The notes below the pieces were generated by a model. The model did not search any database, had not been told where the DNA came from, and was given only the letters and a program-made list of their open reading frames with translations. Source: an uncultured Chlorobiaceae bacterium (GTDB lineage: Bacteria; Bacteroidota; Chlorobiia; Chlorobiales; Chlorobiaceae). Taken from it: a stretch of 43,725 bases of DNA. The translations under genes were made by a program, and so were the position numbers. Below are positions 25,895 through 35,017 of the stretch, piece by piece. Location: the NCBI GenBank assembly GCA_903928225.1, contig CAIYPU010000083.1:1-43725 (forward strand), in the 5' to 3' direction. Position 1 is the stretch's first letter. Every line of letters starts with the position of its first letter.

Positions 25895-26296
25895 CTATGG
25901 TTTTGTTGCCGGACCTGCCTTGGAGAAGATTGCCTGCCAGAAGAATCCGTTCTGGAAGGCTATCAGCTCGATAAGGAACGAAACTTCCTTCCCGGTATTG
26001 ACAAACAGGTTCCAGGTAGCATACAATACAATAGGAGAAACAAGAAGCGGAAGGAGCAGTTTTTCAAGCCTGATATCGGCAAGTTTTTTATCAGCATTAA
26101 AAAGATCCCAGAGGTAATTGGCAAGCATGCCGAGGACAATCCAGCATGCGAGATGCCAGATGAAAACAGTGTACTGAAGCTCCCTGAGGATGGCGGGGAC
26201 CGCTGCCGTATCGAGGGAAACGAAAACCGTAAGTCCTCCGGTCAGAAAAAAAAGGAGAACGTAGACGGCAAAGACCGATTTGATGAGCACTGACAT
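25895..26296 (-). CDS. Small integral membrane protein of unknown function
   Basis: A 133-residue protein with probably four transmembrane helices (about residues 5-28, 41-63, 80-98 and 108-125), joined by short charged loops (NADKKLADIRLEK). I recognise no family. It stands alone between the lipoprotein operon and the chlorosome-protein gene. The start ATG has no good ribosome site but fits the helix pattern. Confidence 0.6.
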   Translation of the reverse strand: MSVLIKSVFAVYVLLFFLTGGLTVFVSLDTAAVPAILRELQYTVFIWHLACWIVLGMLANYLWDLFNADKKLADIRLEKLLLPLLVSPIVLYATWNLFVNTGKEVSFLIELIAFQNGFFWQAIFSKAGPATKP

Positions 26297-26363
26297 CGTT
26301 CGTTCGTTTTGATGAAGGAAACGGCCTTAAAACCTTTGAAAAACCGAAGTTTCAATTTGTGGC

Positions 26364-26403
26364 TCAGCGCCGGAAACAAAGGGAGGTCTCTTTCCGGCGC
26401 TGA
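26364..26403 (-). terminator. Strong hairpin downstream of the chlorosome protein gene
   Basis: Perfect 13-bp stem TCAGCGCCGGAAA / TTTCCGGCGCTGA, loop 14 bases, positioned about 45 bases past the csm gene stop (26447). No T-run immediately follows on the minus strand, but its strength and place make a terminator the likely role. Confidence 0.6.
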
Positions 26404-26446
26404 ATCAATTATATCTGATGGTAACCGTACGGCACCATAAACAGTG

Positions 26447-27622
26447 TTAATAGTTTATGACTCTCGGAAGCTGCTTTGCCTGCTCGATCCACGAAGCGAC
26501 CTGTTCGAGCGTGGGAAGCTGGTGCACCAGGCGCTTTTCCGCATTGACCTCGTGCATTCTGGCATGGAGGTTGCCGGGGTTCCGCTGGGCAAGCTCGGGT
26601 ACTGTATCGACCCCGGAAACTTCAAGTAGCTCGGAATAGACGGCACCGATGCCTTTAACCCTGGCGAGGTCCGCACGGTTCACGAGCGTCAGCACTTCTT
26701 CATCGGGGATGCCTGTGGCTCCGGCAAGCTCTTTGCGTCCTCCCCTGTCCCTGCCGCGTTCGAGCAGATTGTCGAAGTTTTTCACCCCGGCCTTCACGAG
26801 TTTCTCGGAGTGATCCCTGCGAATCCCTTCAAAGGCAGCGATATCGGCTTGAGGCGTAGCGCCCTGTTTAACCGACACCGCAAGTTTGGCCGGTGCAACT
26901 GAAGCCTGAGGCGGCGGAACTGAGGCCTGAACGGCTTTTACGCTTTTAGCCCCTACCGTGAGCTGGACGCGCTCAATCTGTTCGAGAGGCCCCTGGGGAC
27001 CAGAGAACGGCAGCTTGAAGGGCAGTGGAAGCGACGGCAAGGAAAAGGGCAGAGAGGGCAGTGGAAGCGACGAAAGCATTGAGGGGAGCAATGAAAGCAG
27101 CCCCATAGCCTGTTCCCTGAACGGGATCATCTGCGGAAGCATGGTGGCGGCACACTGCACTGCCGCGCCGGCTGATTCGAGCAGGTCACCGAGCGATCCG
27201 GGAGTGCCTATTTCCCTCCTTGCGATCCGTCCCGCAAGATTGGATACTCCCGGGATGATTCTGGAAGAGACATCCTGGCCCATCGTCGCTCCATAGGCGA
27301 ATAGGGCGGGCGGATTGCTGAAAAGCAGCCTGCGGACCTCCTCCGGACGGGAAAGGACCTTCACGGTGCCGTCACTGACGATGGTGGCCTGGCATGCAAG
27401 CCTGCCGCCACTGCGTACCTGGCGGTCGGAAAGGAAAGCCTTTTCGATATCCGAAAGCGACGAAAGACAGTCCGCCCCTTCAAGGACGGTCACATAGCAG
27501 GCCTGGCAGATTCCGTGTCCGCCGCACACATAACCCACATGGCTGTGGTTGAGCCGTGAGGCCTTGCCCAGCGTCTGGCCGGACGATGCCGCACAGGCCT
27601 GATCATTGATGAACAGATTCAT
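26447..27622 (-). CDS. Chlorosome envelope [2Fe-2S] protein (CsmI/CsmJ/CsmX type) with a DUF4332-like helix-hairpin-helix tail
   Basis: A 391-residue protein. The N-terminal domain (about 1-95) is an adrenodoxin-type ferredoxin fold: cysteine ligands 33, 39, 42 (CGGHGICQAC) and 77 (RLACQAT). A Csm-like region with FSNPPALFAYGATMGQDVSSRI and a segment of repeated Leu-Pro-Ser (LPSLPFSLPSLPLPFKLP, membrane- or lipid-interacting) follow. Chlorosome CsmI/J/X proteins of this type carry redox clusters in the envelope and are about 220-245 residues long. Here the last 140 residues (ADIAAFEGIRRDHSEKLV..., DLARVKGIGAVYSELLEVSG) look like paired helix-hairpin-helix units of DUF4332. Which Csm paralog it is cannot be decided by eye. 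It is the strongest pointer to a green sulfur bacterium. Confidence 0.85.
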   Translation of the reverse strand: MNLFINDQACAASSGQTLGKASRLNHSHVGYVCGGHGICQACYVTVLEGADCLSSLSDIEKAFLSDRQVRSGGRLACQATIVSDGTVKVLSRPEEVRRLLFSNPPALFAYGATMGQDVSSRIIPGVSNLAGRIARREIGTPGSLGDLLESAGAAVQCAATMLPQMIPFREQAMGLLSLLPSMLSSLPLPSLPFSLPSLPLPFKLPFSGPQGPLEQIERVQLTVGAKSVKAVQASVPPPQASVAPAKLAVSVKQGATPQADIAAFEGIRRDHSEKLVKAGVKNFDNLLERGRDRGGRKELAGATGIPDEEVLTLVNRADLARVKGIGAVYSELLEVSGVDTVPELAQRNPGNLHARMHEVNAEKRLVHQLPTLEQVASWIEQAKQLPRVINY

Positions 27623-27746
27623 GGCTGTATCGTGTTTGCAGTTTATGAAATGAAAACATCAATGCTTCAGCAGCGGCAGCTTAAGAACAGAAGCGCCATG
27701 AGGGAACGAATCTAACCTCATGGCACCTGCCGTGGAGTGCGGTTGT

Positions 27747-28625
27747 TTATTCGCCGCGGTTCTTCATCTGCTCCTGAAGTTTTTTCATCATCGCCTCCAT
27801 TTCGGCCCGTTTTTTCGGCGATGCTCCGTAATTCATCATGGAGGGAACTTCCGCCTTCACATAGCCGTCGGGTACCCTGAAAAGAGAGGCGTCGAGCCCC
27901 TGTTTTTCAACCTTGACCAGTTCAGTGACGACAGCGCGTTCTTCACCCCCGACAGCGGGAGATGATGAGGAGGCCATGCGAGTCCTGACAGGAAAACCGT
28001 CAAGGCCGGCATCCTTGAGCCTCCTGGCAAGTGCAGGCATGTTCTTTTCCCTTGCGCTCTGCATTTTCGCATAGGTCGCATAATCGATGATATCCTTTGA
28101 AACCCACATATCCATGACGGTCTGGCCGGTCGTTATGCGGACATGCGTACAGTCGTAGCCATTGACGTTTTCCTTGCCCAGGTTCTCGATTTTGGCGTCA
28201 TTGTAGGAATCCATCAGTTTGGATTTCTCCATATCCTTCTGCAGTTCGTCAGTATCGATGACCGTGTAGGATTTCGTCGCATCGTTGATCAGATAGATGA
28301 GATTCGGTGTTCCTGCCGGCGAAATCATGACCATCTTCATTGCCGTGTCCAACTGTTTCATCGATGTGGTGCTTTCGTAACGCATGCCCTCCTTCGAGAT
28401 GAACATTTTTGTCTCGGCATTTCCGGCGCCCGGAATGCTGGTCTGCATGGTCAGCACCCCTTCGAACGGTTTGTTGATCGGAAGGATCGAACTCAAGGGC
28501 GAACCACCGGAACCAGGGCTCCCGCTGTTCTTGTTGCCGCAGGCCCCGAGCGAAAGAAGGCTTGCAATGATGAGCACGAAAACGGGGAATATTTTTCGCA
28601 TGAGCGGTAAGTTTTTATGGTTCAT
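27747..28625 (-). CDS. DUF4412-like predicted lipoprotein
   Basis: From ATG 28625 (293 residues) or ATG 28601 (285 residues, cleaner signal MRKIFPVFVLI...SLGAC). Lipobox LGAC gives an N-terminal lipid anchor. The domain opens with FEGVLTMQ, then the KMFISKEGMRYES, NLIYLINDATKSYTVID and TGQTVMDMWVSKD segments expected of DUF4412 proteins, and closes with FRVPDGYVKAEVP. A Lys/Gln/Met helical tail (MEAMMKKLQEQMKNRG) follows. Function unknown, probably periplasmic or outer-membrane associated. It lies 76 bases after the stop of the membrane gene at 28702. Confidence 0.72.
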   Translation of the reverse strand: MNHKNLPLMRKIFPVFVLIIASLLSLGACGNKNSGSPGSGGSPLSSILPINKPFEGVLTMQTSIPGAGNAETKMFISKEGMRYESTTSMKQLDTAMKMVMISPAGTPNLIYLINDATKSYTVIDTDELQKDMEKSKLMDSYNDAKIENLGKENVNGYDCTHVRITTGQTVMDMWVSKDIIDYATYAKMQSAREKNMPALARRLKDAGLDGFPVRTRMASSSSPAVGGEERAVVTELVKVEKQGLDASLFRVPDGYVKAEVPSMMNYGASPKKRAEMEAMMKKLQEQMKNRGE

Positions 28626-28701
28626 GAAAATATGCGAGGCAAAAATCCGTACGCTGAGACCGTACCGGATCGGTGCAGCCTCGGCATTCACATGGCACTC
28701 C

Positions 28702-29292
28702 TCACTGCTGCGTCTTGCCGGAAAGCGGGATCGGCTGGTAACGGTAGACAAAAGCGATGGTGCCCAGCCGTTCGCTGAGCCCCATGACCGGAAGCACGAA
28801 CAGGCTGCTGCCGTCACGAAGGGCATAGGAAACCGGCTGCTGCACCTCGATCTGAAGACCGGGATAGAGGACGGAAAAGGCAGTCCCCTGAAGTTTCCTG
28901 TCGGTTGAAACCTTGATCGTGCCGTCAGGCTCGACAAGCATCAGCACGCCGAAACCCCTGATTTTGATGAGTTCGCTGAAATATTCGTCGATCTGGTCGT
29001 AGTTGCCGTGCATGAGCTCCCTGCGGACCGACCAGGCGAGGGGAAGGGCGAAAAGGCCGATATCCCTGCGCTGGATCTCGAAACTGAGCTTCTCCGCCTT
29101 CGCCCCGTATGCCTTGAGTTCGGTTTCCGAACGCTTCCGTTCCTCGGTGAGGTTCCTCTCCCCGAGCCATCGCACGAGAATGATCCCGCCGCAGAGAAGC
29201 AGGAAGAGAACGGGCAGCGCTATCCGGAAAAAACGCTTCCAGAACGGGGGTCTGCTATGAGAAGGGGGCTGGTAACCGCTGCTCCTGTTCAT
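28702..29292 (-). CDS. Membrane-anchored protein with a periplasmic sensor-like domain
   Basis: A 196-residue protein with a Pro/Ser-rich cytosolic start, one transmembrane helix (about 24-43, IALPVLFLLLCGGIILV) and a periplasmic part resembling a single Cache/PAS-like sensor domain: a long helix (ERNLTEERKRSETELKAYGAKAEKL), then alternating strands (GVLMLVEPDGTIKVSTD, SSLFVLPVMG). No signalling output domain is present. It is 24 bases after the ybeY stop, so it is part of the hflX-ybeY transcription unit. Confidence 0.6.
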   Translation of the reverse strand: MNRSSGYQPPSHSRPPFWKRFFRIALPVLFLLLCGGIILVRWLGERNLTEERKRSETELKAYGAKAEKLSFEIQRRDIGLFALPLAWSVRRELMHGNYDQIDEYFSELIKIRGFGVLMLVEPDGTIKVSTDRKLQGTAFSVLYPGLQIEVQQPVSYALRDGSSLFVLPVMGLSERLGTIAFVYRYQPIPLSGKTQQ

Positions 29293-29316
29293 CGGTCCGA
29301 TGGTTAAGCTGTTGCC

Positions 29317-29736
29317 TCAGATATCGCGCTGCAAAAGGTCGAGGTAAAACGCCTCCTTTTCCTGCATGTCATGGCGCTCACTGTCGGTACGGTCGTCGAT
29401 GCCTGCAAGGTGAAGGGCAGAATGTACGGTCACCCGCAGCACCTCCTGCTGAAAATCGACGTTGAATCTCCCAGCATTTTCCCGTACGACGTCAAGTGAA
29501 ATATAAAACTCTCCGTCGATTTCCCGGCCATGATTGTAACGGAAGGTTATGGTATCGGTCGCGTAATCGTGTTGCAGGAACTCGCGGTTGATTCTCCGGA
29601 TCATCCTGTTGCCGCAATAGACGCCCGAAACCGACTCAACGGAAAAACCCTCTTTTTCAAGCACGAGGAGTACCGCCCGCCGCAGCAGCTCTTCCGGGAT
29701 TTCCTGCCTCGTGGTGTTATAAAGCTGCAGTGTCAT
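29317..29736 (-). CDS. ybeY: YbeY endoribonuclease (rRNA maturation)
   Basis: A 139-residue metal-dependent endonuclease that matures the 16S rRNA 3' end and helps 70S ribosome quality control. Hallmarks are the strand segment NREFLQHDYATDTITF and the zinc motif HSALHLAGIDDRTDSER (three ligands on one helix; the family usually has H-x3-H-x5-H, here the third ligand position is an Asp in GIDDR). ATG 29736 is preferred over the open-frame start because it gives the family N-terminus; it overlaps the hflX 3' end by about 20 bases. The possible change at the third ligand deserves a check. Confidence 0.85.
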   Translation of the reverse strand: MTLQLYNTTRQEIPEELLRRAVLLVLEKEGFSVESVSGVYCGNRMIRRINREFLQHDYATDTITFRYNHGREIDGEFYISLDVVRENAGRFNVDFQQEVLRVTVHSALHLAGIDDRTDSERHDMQEKEAFYLDLLQRDI

Positions 29737-31018
29737 GTTCAGGCTGTTGTGACGCGATAAGCGCATCGATGTGTTTGGCCCGGTTCTTGTGTACCATGAA
29801 GGTCAGTTCAACATCCTCGTCGAGGTGCCTTTTGCCGGTAACTTCGGCCTCCCGGTAAAGATAGCCGATAAGTTTGTAGTTCGAAACATGCGTCACGATT
29901 TTCCTCTCGGTGTATTCAAGGGCGACATGGCGTGCGATGATCTCCTTGAGCATGGTGATATTCAGGCCCCGCGCCGCCGAAATAAAGACCGCGTCGGGGT
30001 ACCTTGCCCTGATTTCCCTCAGCAGGGAAGGATCTTCGAGGGCATCGATCTTGTTGAAAACATCGATGATGTGCTCATGGCTCACGCCGATCTCCCTCAG
30101 GGTCTGCCTCACCACCTGCATCTGCTCCTCGTAGCCGGGGTGGCTCACGTCGATGACATGCAGGAGGAAATCGGCCTGGAGCACCTCGTCGAGGGTTGAT
30201 TTGAAGCTTTCTACAAGATGGTGCGGAAGCTTGCGGATAAACCCTACTGTATCCGAAAGCAGAACGAGTTTGTTGATTTTCAGTTCAAGCCGGCGGGTTT
30301 TGGTGTCGAGCGTGGCGAAAAGCCTGTTCTCGGCGAAAGCTTCAGCATCGGGACAGAGGATGTTCATCAGGGTCGACTTGCCGGCGTTCGTATACCCGAC
30401 CAGTGCGACACGAGGGACGGTCTGGCGGCTGCTCGTCTGGGTTTCGTGCTGCAGCGACACTTCACGGAGCTTTTTCTTCAGGAGCGATATGCGGTTGCGC
30501 ACAAGGCGGCGGTCGGTCTCGATCTGGGTTTCTCCGGGGCCTTTGCTGCCGATACCGCCTTTCTGCTTCGACAGGTGTGTCCACTGGCCGGACAGCCGGG
30601 GCAGCAGGTACTCGAGCTGTGCAAGTTCAACCTGCATGCGCGCCTGCGAGGACTGCGCCCTGATGGCGAATATCTGGAGAATGAGGCCGGTTCGGTCGAT
30701 GACCTTGCACTTGAGCGCTCGTTCGAGGTTTCCAGCCTGGCCCGGGGTGAGGTCGTCGTCGAAAATCACGATGTCGATGCCTTCTGCAAGGACGTACTCC
30801 GCAAGTTCGTCGACCTTCCCCTTCCCTATGCAGTAAGCTGGGTCGCGCAGCCGGCGTTCCTGGACCACGGTAAGGAGAATATCCGCCCCTGCCGTATCGG
30901 CAAGGAAGGCGAGTTCTGAGAGATATTCCTCGACAAGTGAGCGCGGCGTTTCGGGAGGTGAGCAGAGCCCGACAAGGACAGCTTTTTCCCGTCTGATTTC
31001 CTGGATATGAGACTTCAA
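29717..31018 (-). CDS. hflX: GTPase HflX
   Basis: A 433-residue ribosome-associated GTPase that rescues stalled or heat-damaged ribosomes. An N-terminal HflX domain (VQERRLRDPAYCIGKGKV, RTGLILQIFAIRA) and coiled segment (KGGIGSKGPGETQIETDRR) precede the G domain: G1 GYTNAGKST, G3 LLSDTVGF, G4 FNKID, G5 ISAARG. The start is a TTG at 31018, with a stop a few codons upstream in frame and no ATG available. hflX and ybeY overlap, which suits their shared role in ribosome metabolism. Confidence 0.93.
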   Translation of the reverse strand: MKSHIQEIRREKAVLVGLCSPPETPRSLVEEYLSELAFLADTAGADILLTVVQERRLRDPAYCIGKGKVDELAEYVLAEGIDIVIFDDDLTPGQAGNLERALKCKVIDRTGLILQIFAIRAQSSQARMQVELAQLEYLLPRLSGQWTHLSKQKGGIGSKGPGETQIETDRRLVRNRISLLKKKLREVSLQHETQTSSRQTVPRVALVGYTNAGKSTLMNILCPDAEAFAENRLFATLDTKTRRLELKINKLVLLSDTVGFIRKLPHHLVESFKSTLDEVLQADFLLHVIDVSHPGYEEQMQVVRQTLREIGVSHEHIIDVFNKIDALEDPSLLREIRARYPDAVFISAARGLNITMLKEIIARHVALEYTERKIVTHVSNYKLIGYLYREAEVTGKRHLDEDVELTFMVHKNRAKHIDALIASQQPEHDTAAL

Positions 31019-31228
31019 CAGATATGGGTGATGTTACGTGCGTTCCATTCGTTACAAAAGCCGGAAACAGGTGCTTTTGCTATATTTCGGCCATTGTTTT
31101 ATCTTGACAACTCTTCCTGTAAACGTATTCGGGCTATAAAAAGTTACAGAGGCAGGAGTTCGCCGCCCGCTTGAACCGGACCGCTACCCTGCGGGGCGAA
31201 AACAGGCCAATATAAGCACCTTGACCAG

Positions 31229-32152
31229 ATGAATGAGCGCTCAGCAGAAAAAAAAAATGCCCGGATGCCGGTGACGCTCGAGGAGGCTTACGAATACTGC
31301 AGGCAGATGTCCCGGAACCATGCAAAGACCTTCTATCTGGCCAGCATGTTCCTTCCGGACCGCCAGCGCCGCCCCATCTTCGCCCTCTACGCGCTGCTCC
31401 GCACCGTTGACGATATCGTCGATATGGCCGAGGACCGGCTTGCCAACGGGCTTGTCACCGGCGAAGAGATCCGGACGATGCTCGAAGAATGGAAATCGAA
31501 GCTGCGAGCCTGCTATGCAGGCAATCCGGGCAGCGATCCCATCATGATGGCCTGGCACGACACCCTGCAGCACTACCGGATCCCCGTCGAGCTTCCGCTC
31601 GAACTTATCGAGGGTGTTGCGATGGATATCACCTTCAAACCGTTCGAAACTTTCGACGAGCTCTATATTTACTGCTACAAGGTCGCATCGGTTGTCGGCC
31701 TCATGACCTCGGAAGTTTTCGGGTATACCGATAAAAAAGCCCTCGGGCACGCTGTCGAACTGGGCATTGCCATGCAGCTCACCAACATTCTCCGGGATAT
31801 CGGCGAAGATGTGGACCGCGGGAGGATCTACCTGCCCCTCGAAGACCTCCGCCGCTTCGGCTACACGGTCGAGGAGTTCATGCAGAAAACCATGAACGCG
31901 AAGTTCGTCGAGCTTATGAAATTCCAGGTTGAAAGGGCCCGCAGCTACTACCGTTCAGCCGAGCTGGGCATTCCCATGCTCTATCGCGAAAGCCGGTTCG
32001 CCGTGAGCCTGAGCAGCCTCAATTACGGCAACATCCTGACGGCGATCGAAGAGAACGGCTACGACGTTTTCACGAAACGCGCCTACCGCTCATTCTTCCA
32101 GAAAATCAGCACCATCCCCGCCGTCTGGTTCAGGACCATGACCGCCCCATAA
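31229..32152 (+). CDS. crtB: Phytoene synthase
   Basis: A 307-residue squalene/phytoene synthase that condenses two geranylgeranyl diphosphates to 15-cis-phytoene at the membrane surface, the first committed step to chlorosome and reaction-centre carotenoids. Two Asp-rich motifs are visible: [10 protein letters not shown] (Asp61-x3-Asp65) and [18 protein letters not shown] (Asp190-x3-Asp194), plus EGVAMDI. It is divergent from hflX and lies 64 bases upstream of lysS, so the two may be cotranscribed. Together with the desaturase at 21337 it outlines half of the carotenoid pathway. Confidence 0.95.
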   Translation: MNERSAEKKNARMPVTLEEAYEYCRQMSRNHAKTFYLASMFLPDRQRRPIFALYALLRTVDDIVDMAEDRLANGLVTGEEIRTMLEEWKSKLRACYAGNPGSDPIMMAWHDTLQHYRIPVELPLELIEGVAMDITFKPFETFDELYIYCYKVASVVGLMTSEVFGYTDKKALGHAVELGIAMQLTNILRDIGEDVDRGRIYLPLEDLRRFGYTVEEFMQKTMNAKFVELMKFQVERARSYYRSAELGIPMLYRESRFAVSLSSLNYGNILTAIEENGYDVFTKRAYRSFFQKISTIPAVWFRTMTAP

Positions 32153-32216
32153 CGGGGCTGAAGCGGATAAACCCTATTTAACAGACCAACGTCATTATTC
32201 ACACCGAGCAGCAACA

Positions 32217-33752
32217 ATGCCAAAAGAAAAAGAAGAGAACCGCAGCAACAGTGCCGAACAACCGCAGCTTTCGCTCAACGACCAGATGAAACGCCGTTTC
32301 GAGGAGCGTCAGCACCTCATCGAATCGGGGATCAATCCCTATCCCTGTTCGTTCGACGTCACCGGTTATTCCGAAGATATCATCGAAGGATTCCGTGAGG
32401 ATGCCGAGGAAAAAGTTTCGGTGGCCGGGCGCATCATGACCATCAGGAAAATGGGCAAGGCGTCGTTCTTCCACCTGCAGGATTCGAAAGGAAAAATCCA
32501 GATCTACCTGAAACGGGACGATGTGGGCGAAACGGCATACAATATCTTCAAGCTGCTCGACATCGGCGATTTCGTCGGCGTCAGGGGCTTCACCTTCAGG
32601 ACGAAGACCGGCGAGATTTCTATCCATGCCGAGACGTTCGAACTGCTCAGCAAATCGCTCCGTCCCATCCCCATCGCGAAAGAGAAGGAGGTCGACGGCC
32701 AGAAGGTGGTCTATGACGCCTTCAGCGATCGTGAAATGCGTTACCGCCAGCGTTATGTGGACCTGATCGTGAACCCCGAGGTCCGCAAGACATTCATCAG
32801 GCGCACGGCCATTGTTTCAGCGATCCGCAGTTTCTTTTCCGCTCAAGGCTGGCTCGAGGTCGAAACGCCCGTGCTTCAGCCGGTTTACGGCGGTGCGGCC
32901 GCCCGTCCGTTCACGACGCACCACAACGCGCTCGACATGCAGCTCTACCTGCGCATCGCCAACGAGCTCTACCTGAAACGGCTCATCGTCGGCGGCTTCG
33001 AGGGTGTCTTCGAATTCGCCAAGGATTTCCGCAACGAGGGTATAGACCGCTTCCACAACCCTGAATTCACCCAGGTCGAGCTTTATGTTTCCTACAAGGA
33101 TTACAACTGGATGATGGAACTGGTCGAGGAGCTCTTCTACCGCACCGCGCTCGAAGTGAACAAGTGCGACGTGACGAACTTCCTCGGCAGCGAGATCAGC
33201 ATGAAACCGCCGTTCCGCCGCCTCACCATCATTGATGCCATCGCGGAATACACCGGCAGGGATATTACCGGCAAATCCGAGGAGGAGCTCCGCTTCATCG
33301 CAAAGGACCTCGGGCTCGAGCTCGACCCGAAAATCGGCAGCGGCAAGATCATAGACGAGATATTCGGCGAGTTCGTCGAGCCGAAGCTCATCCAGCCGAC
33401 CTTCATCACCGACTACCCTGCCGAGATGTCGCCACTTGCCAAGGGGCATCGCTCGAAACCGGGCATTGTCGAACGGTTCGAGCTTATCGCAGGAGGTAAA
33501 GAGATATGCAACTCCTTCTCAGAACTGAACGACCCGGTTATTCAGCGCGAACGGCTCGAAGCCCAGGCCAAGCTGAGGCTCCGGGGCGACGACGAGGCGA
33601 TGGTGGTGGACGAAGATTTCCTTCGCGCACTCGAATACGGCATGCCGCCCTGCGCAGGCCTCGGCATCGGCATCGACCGCATGGTCATGCTCCTTACCGG
33701 CGAGGAATCCATTCGGGACGTCATCTTCTTCCCGCACATGAAACCGGAATAA
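32217..33752 (+). CDS. lysS: Lysyl-tRNA synthetase, class II
   Basis: A 511-residue class IIb aminoacyl-tRNA synthetase that charges tRNA-Lys. An OB-fold anticodon domain ([33 protein letters not shown]) leads to the catalytic domain with [10 protein letters not shown], motif 2 region [18 protein letters not shown] and motif 3 [14 protein letters not shown] at the very end is a normal C-terminus. It follows crtB closely and stops before a clear terminator. Confidence 0.96.
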   Translation: MPKEKEENRSNSAEQPQLSLNDQMKRRFEERQHLIESGINPYPCSFDVTGYSEDIIEGFREDAEEKVSVAGRIMTIRKMGKASFFHLQDSKGKIQIYLKRDDVGETAYNIFKLLDIGDFVGVRGFTFRTKTGEISIHAETFELLSKSLRPIPIAKEKEVDGQKVVYDAFSDREMRYRQRYVDLIVNPEVRKTFIRRTAIVSAIRSFFSAQGWLEVETPVLQPVYGGAAARPFTTHHNALDMQLYLRIANELYLKRLIVGGFEGVFEFAKDFRNEGIDRFHNPEFTQVELYVSYKDYNWMMELVEELFYRTALEVNKCDVTNFLGSEISMKPPFRRLTIIDAIAEYTGRDITGKSEEELRFIAKDLGLELDPKIGSGKIIDEIFGEFVEPKLIQPTFITDYPAEMSPLAKGHRSKPGIVERFELIAGGKEICNSFSELNDPVIQRERLEAQAKLRLRGDDEAMVVDEDFLRALEYGMPPCAGLGIGIDRMVMLLTGEESIRDVIFFPHMKPE

Positions 33753-33776
33753 ATACCTTATTACCGCACGATACCG

Positions 33777-33815
33777 CACCGGAACACCCGATGATAAGGG
33801 TGTGCCGGTGTTTTG
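33777..33815 (+). terminator. Rho-independent terminator after lysS
   Basis: Imperfect 13-bp stem CACCGGAACACCC / GGGTGTGCCGGTG with an 8-base loop and TTTT following, 25 bases after the stop codon. Confidence 0.8.
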
Positions 33816-33848
33816 CATCCTCCTGAAACTGACCCAAGTATTGAAATC

Positions 33849-34097
33849 ATGGAAATAAAAGTCAACTCGGGCCTCGAACATTTCCGGGAAATGATTATCG
33901 CGACGATATTTTACGGGTTCAAGACCGTCGAAAACCCGGTATCGATTACCGTACATCCCGAACTGATGAGAAAAATCAGGGATAATTTCAAGGGCAAGGC
34001 GATGGCACCGAAGATCTTCGACAATACGGAAATATTCTTCGGACTGCCGGTCATCGAGGATGAATCGAAAGAGAAAAATTATATCGCCGTAGGCTGA
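33849..34097 (+). CDS. Conserved-looking small protein, unknown function
   Basis: An 82-residue cytosolic protein from ATG 33849 (the open frame begins 12 codons earlier, inside the lysS terminator). The sequence looks like a compact alpha/beta domain: GLEHFREMIIATIFYGFKTV, SITVHPELMRKIRDNFKG, IFFGLPVIEDESK. No family recognised and no signal peptide. It is the first gene after lysS in the same direction but is separated by a terminator. Confidence 0.6.
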   Translation: MEIKVNSGLEHFREMIIATIFYGFKTVENPVSITVHPELMRKIRDNFKGKAMAPKIFDNTEIFFGLPVIEDESKEKNYIAVG

Positions 34098-34226
34098 AAT
34101 CCGTCCCGTTCCGGATGCTCCCTGATTGGCCGCCCACCGTTGCAGCCAGTTGACCTTTACCGATCAGGGCGGCAATAGTCCCGATGCTCATCTGCAGCAA
34201 GGCTTTCATATCCTGACATTTTCTGT

Positions 34227-34589
34227 TCAGCCGCTGGTGCCGGTCCCTTTCTGTTCCGGGAAAACGGCAAGAGGTGTCAGCTTCTTCAGGTAACGCTCGC
34301 ACTGCTTGCCGATATCGTAACCGAGCATAGATCCGAGCACGAAATCTTCCTCCGGGGTCAATTCGCAAAACTTCCTGCCCCTTATGAGATGTCGGACCAC
34401 CGCCACGCTGGCAGGAGAACCGAAAAAAACGATGATCTTGTCTTTGCCTCCCCCGTGTATATGGAAATCGATACCGTACCGGTCGAGCTTGCCAGTCACC
34501 TGCACCTGCAAACAGGCCGGCAGGGTGTGCATGACAAGGTTGCGCAATCCTTTCTGGTATTCATAGATATGATGGGTTAATATCTTCAT
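34227..34589 (-). CDS. DUF2023 family protein
   Basis: A 120-residue cytosolic protein. The opening THHIYEYQKGLRNLVMHTL and the IIVFFGSPASVAVVRHLI core match DUF2023, a small alpha/beta family found in anaerobes. Its role is not known. It has one of the better ribosome sites in the window (AGGAG, about 8 bases before the ATG). The gene stands alone, antisense to its neighbours, 175 bases before the ferredoxin gene. Confidence 0.78.
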   Translation of the reverse strand: MKILTHHIYEYQKGLRNLVMHTLPACLQVQVTGKLDRYGIDFHIHGGGKDKIIVFFGSPASVAVVRHLIRGRKFCELTPEEDFVLGSMLGYDIGKQCERYLKKLTPLAVFPEQKGTGTSG

Positions 34590-34764
34590 CGCCTTCTCCT
34601 TTTTTTATAAACGCACATTCTTATCCTCCACAGTCTCTGACACCTTCGGGGCACCTCCTTGCAGACTTCGCCATTGACGAACTTCACTTTCTGCGCTAAC
34701 TTTATCATTGGAAGCAGGTTACCATACCGGCAACCTGTCGCGGCAACAATATAAATCTACGACC

Positions 34765-34953
34765 ATGTCACTGAAAATCACCGAAGAATGCACCTGTTGC
34801 GGCGCATGTGAACCTGAATGCACGGTCAGCGCAATCAGCGCAGGAAGCGACCTCTATGTCATCGACACCTCGGCATGTACTGAATGCGATGGCCACTCCG
34901 ATGAACCGGCATGTGTTTCAGTCTGCCCGGCTGAATGTATTGTTCAGGCATGA
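34765..34953 (+). CDS. Chlorobium-type 2[4Fe-4S] ferredoxin
   Basis: A 62-residue low-potential electron carrier. In green sulfur bacteria such ferredoxins take electrons from the type I reaction centre to carbon fixation and reductive carboxylation enzymes. Cluster I ligands lie in CTCCGACEPEC, cluster II in CTECDGHSDEPACVSVC followed by PAEC, with the longer loop between Cys ligands characteristic of the Chlorobium group. The residue after the fourth Cys of the first motif is Thr where Pro is usual (CEPECT instead of CEPECP). Start ATG 34765 was chosen as the family start; the open frame begins earlier. Confidence 0.92.
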   Translation: MSLKITEECTCCGACEPECTVSAISAGSDLYVIDTSACTECDGHSDEPACVSVCPAECIVQA

Positions 34954-35017
34954 ATCTGCCTTCCATTGGCCGGCAGCATTCGGCAGAACGAATGCCGGCC
35001 CCATGGAGGGAAATCCC

